A stretch of 8,246 bases of DNA, taken from contig JAFZDV010000160.1 of NCBI GenBank assembly GCA_017560955.1, forward strand, positions 1 to 8,246, given 5' to 3'. Shown one piece after another: positions 7,051 through 8,246 of this stretch; positions within the stretch are counted from its first letter, which is position 1; every line of letters begins with the position of its first letter. Under the pieces are notes generated by a model. It saw only the letters and a list, made by a program, of their open reading frames with translations. It made no database searches and was not told the origin of the DNA. Position numbers and translations under genes: made by a program. The DNA comes from Anaerotignum sp. (lineage in GTDB: Bacteria; Bacillota; Clostridia; Lachnospirales; Anaerotignaceae).

Positions 7051-7308
7051 GAAAATATACGAATTCCGTGTTACCACCCTAATTCACCATAGACTCACGC
7101 CTATAGCCTCTGCAAGTACGGGCTTTCGCCGATACTCTGGCGCTGTCACGGGCGCTCCCGTCGCAGCCTAAAGGTTATCCTCTCGGTGCGCGGCTCCAAG
7201 ACCATCTTCCATTCCTTCCGCATCTTCTCCTTCGCAGCTACCGGAGATTCTCTGTAAGATCTTTCAGAATGTACTCTTCTTTTCATTGCCTTTGTTCCTT
7301 TGAACTTG
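7016..7308 (-). promoter_or_regulatory. T-box riboswitch with AUG (methionine) specifier, controlling metNIQ
   Basis: T-box leaders read the charging state of a tRNA: uncharged tRNA stabilises the antiterminator and lets transcription proceed. On the minus strand the conserved T-box core AGGGTGGTAACACGG is at 7080-7066, and AGGG plus ACG can pair with CGTCCCT at the terminator's 5' arm. Stem I is visible: an apical hairpin CTCC/GGAG around GGTAGCTGCGAA, an AGTA-type motif on the 5' side (about 7273-7279), and helix CATTC/GAATG next to an internal loop whose 3' side reads GAAGATGG. The ATG at 7205-7203 is the best specifier codon. TGGT in the core fits a tRNA ending ACCA, as tRNA-Met does. The leader start is estimated from the -10 box. 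Methionine specificity agrees with the regulated genes. Confidence 0.92.
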
Positions 7309-7314
7309 TCACCC

Positions 7315-7342
7315 ATTATACCTGCCTCAATTTTTTTGTCAA
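7315..7342 (-). promoter_or_regulatory. Sigma-A promoter of metNIQ
   Basis: On the minus strand, a perfect TTGACA (7342-7337) and a perfect TATAAT (7320-7315) are separated by 16 bases. Transcription should begin near 7308, right before the T-box stem I. A strong constitutive promoter with control by termination is the usual T-box arrangement. Confidence 0.92.
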
Positions 7343-7398
7343 CAGAGAATTTTAGTTGTTCTGATATAAAAGCAAAAGAGGGGTGGTAAACTGAAACA

Positions 7399-7457
7399 AA
7401 ATTCATATATAGAATTTGTACATATCGTACACATATATACTTGTATGCTGCATACAA
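7399..7457. repeat. Cluster of three small inverted repeats
   Basis: Three palindromic units occur in 59 AT-rich bases. They are AAATTC/GAATTT (7399-7404 with 7412-7417), TGTAC/GTACA (7417-7421 with 7427-7431) and TTGTATG/CATACAA (7441-7447 with 7451-7457). The last is perfect over 7 bp with a CTG spacer. Such symmetry can mark repressor operators or recombinase and partition sites; which, if any, is unknown. Confidence 0.4.
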
Positions 7458-7494
7458 AACACAGCACTTTATCCGTTTATATAAGATATCCCTT

Positions 7495-7522
7495 TTGAAT
7501 GGTATGAAAAATCAGATATGAT
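7495..7522 (+). promoter_or_regulatory. Possible promoter towards parA
   Basis: TTGAAT (7495-7500) and TATGAT (7517-7522) are 16 bases apart, four and five matches to consensus. It would give a leader of about 250 bases before parA. In AT-rich DNA such matches arise by chance, so this is tentative. Confidence 0.33.
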
Positions 7523-7562
7523 TTACAAAAACTGGAATTGCATATAAATTGGCGTCTTTTTA

Positions 7563-7679
7563 TTATCTTGCATTACATCCGGGCTGCTGCATAAAGAAGT
7601 AATGCTGCTGGTTCAGGTAATCTCTTGCAATGTCCAAAGCTTCGCCAAAACAATCATAGGATAATGAGAAGAGAAGTTG
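7563..7679 (-). other. Possible C-terminal coding remnant, 38 codons
   Basis: On the minus strand a frame is open from just after a stop codon (7682-7680) to TAA at 7565-7563. Its second half, with stretches such as GEALDIARDYLNQQ and YFFMQQPGC, has a protein-like composition. The only ATG is eight codons before the stop, and no ribosome site is seen. If real it is the end of a gene whose front was removed, which would fit a site of integration or deletion. I do not recognise a family, and chance is a serious alternative. Confidence 0.2.
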
Positions 7680-7783
7680 TTAACTATAACATTGTAAAAT
7701 CAAGGAAAAAACTTGGCCACAACTTTGAGATGGACAAGCAATTCCTGATTATAAAACAACTTGGAAAGGAGTTATCTATATGA
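7664..7783 (+). CDS. Possible 39-residue basic peptide overlapping the parA start
   Basis: ATG at 7664 opens a frame of 39 residues ending with TGA at 7781-7783. This stop overlaps the parA start by 4 bases (ATGA), the arrangement used for translational coupling. The peptide is Lys/Arg-rich in its first half (VKSRKKLGHNFEMDK) and ends KQLGKELSI. Only a weak AGG lies before the ATG, three bases away. Without homologues it cannot be told from a chance frame; the strong ribosome site inside it clearly serves parA. Confidence 0.25.
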   Translation: MRREVVNYNIVKSRKKLGHNFEMDKQFLIIKQLGKELSI

Positions 7784-8246
7784 GCAGAGTTATTGCAATT
7801 GTGAATCAAAAAGGCGGAGTAGGGAAAACGACAACATGTGGGAACCTCGGAATAGGGTTGGCCAGAAATGGAAAAAAGGTTTTGTTAATCGATGCCGATC
7901 CACAGGGGGATTTGACAGCAAGTCTTGGGTTTACAAATCCGGATGAAATTAATCATACGCTGGCAACCGTAATGATGAACGTGATCAATGAAGTTGAAAT
8001 GGAAGAAGATTATGCAATTCTTCATCATAGTGAAGGAGTGGATGTATTACCATCTAATATTGATTTATCAGCTATGGAAATTTCTCTGGTGAATGTGATG
8101 AGTAGAGAGTTAATCTTGAAAAGATATATTGAAGCTATCAGAGATAAGTATGACTATATCCTGATTGATGGTATGCCGTCTTTAGGGATGCTGACAATCA
8201 ATGTGTTGGCATGTGCGAACAGCGTTCTGATTCCTGTTCAGGCGGC
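7780..8246 (+). CDS. parA: ParA/Soj-family partition ATPase, 5' part
   Basis: ParA ATPases bind DNA as ATP dimers and, with a ParB partner, segregate plasmids or chromosomes. About 155 codons are present before the window ends, with no stop. The deviant Walker A KGGVGKTT at residues 11-18 (signature Lys11), the A' motif LLIDADPQGDLT at 35-46 and a Walker B region YILIDGMPSLGMLT are all intact. The start at 7780 has AAAGGAG eight bases upstream. A GMPSLGMLTIN motif in place of the chromosomal PPSLG form, and more AT-rich codon use than in the arg and met genes, suggest the ParA of a plasmid or integrative conjugative element rather than chromosomal Soj. That origin is inference; the family call is firm. 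parB and transfer genes would be expected to the right. Confidence 0.93.
   Translation, partial: MSRVIAIVNQKGGVGKTTTCGNLGIGLARNGKKVLLIDADPQGDLTASLGFTNPDEINHTLATVMMNVINEVEMEEDYAILHHSEGVDVLPSNIDLSAMEISLVNVMSRELILKRYIEAIRDKYDYILIDGMPSLGMLTINVLACANSVLIPVQA

Larger units (their letters stand above)
7343..7779. other. AT-rich spacer between the metNIQ promoter and parA
   Basis: No convincing gene is seen in these 437 bases. The stretch is AT-rich, unlike the flanking metabolic genes, and holds a run of small palindromes (7399-7457), a possible plus-strand promoter (7495-7522), and two short open frames on opposite strands near the parA start. Its composition matches parA better than the met operon. 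If an integrative element begins here, its attachment site would be expected in this interval. Confidence 0.5.

Noticed and set aside
6994..7077. Upstream ATG at 7077 as the metN start (28 extra residues)
   Set aside because: The extension would be encoded by the T-box antiterminator and terminator, and the start at 6993 has a good ribosome site and normal family length.
7016..7308. SAM (S-box) riboswitch for the methionine operon
   Set aside because: The leader contains T-box core, antiterminator and specifier features instead, and I saw no S-box conserved blocks.
7377..7392. AGAGGGGTGGTAAAC on the plus strand, similar to a T-box core
   Set aside because: No stem I, specifier loop or terminator is found around it on that strand, so it looks like coincidence.

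Overview
The window looks like chromosomal DNA of an anaerobic Firmicute, probably class Clostridia (Lachnospirales-like). I infer this from strong purine-rich ribosome binding sites, a T-box leader, an NlpA-type methionine transporter, an ArgJ-based arginine pathway and a GC-rich palindromic intergenic repeat. No species can be named from the sequence alone.

Plus strand, 1-3924: an arginine biosynthesis cluster in the order argJ (5' end cut by the window edge), argB, argD, argF. These four enzymes cover acetyl recycling, N-acetylglutamate phosphorylation, acetylornithine transamination and ornithine carbamoylation, so together they take glutamate to citrulline except for the ArgC step, whose gene is probably just upstream. 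The first three genes are tightly packed. A roughly 140-base interspersed repeat made of three hairpins separates argD from argF. A clear intrinsic terminator follows argF.

Convergent zone, 3925-4434: no intact gene. It holds the argF terminator, a decayed IS3-like insertion sequence remnant with a frameshifted helix-turn-helix transposase fragment, a second terminator-like hairpin, a 13-bp perfect hairpin without a T-run, and a symmetrical terminator that ends the opposing methionine operon.

Minus strand, 7342-4435: the methionine ABC importer operon metN-metI-metQ (ATPase, permease, lipoprotein receptor). It is preceded by a near-consensus sigma-A promoter and a complete T-box leader of about 290 nt. 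The leader has a recognisable specifier loop with AUG, an antiterminator core whose UGGU would pair with a tRNA 3' end ACCA, and a strong terminator. The operon should therefore be switched on by uncharged tRNA-Met.

Right edge, 7343-8246: the DNA becomes AT-richer, with small palindromes and only doubtful short ORFs. Then a ParA/Soj-type ATPase gene begins and runs off the window. Its sequence style (MPSLGMLT in the Walker B region) and different base composition suggest the edge of an integrative or plasmid-like element beside the metNIQ promoter. The ParA gene has no in-window stop codon, so a stop-to-stop ORF scan would miss it. I saw no CRISPR array, rRNA or tRNA gene.
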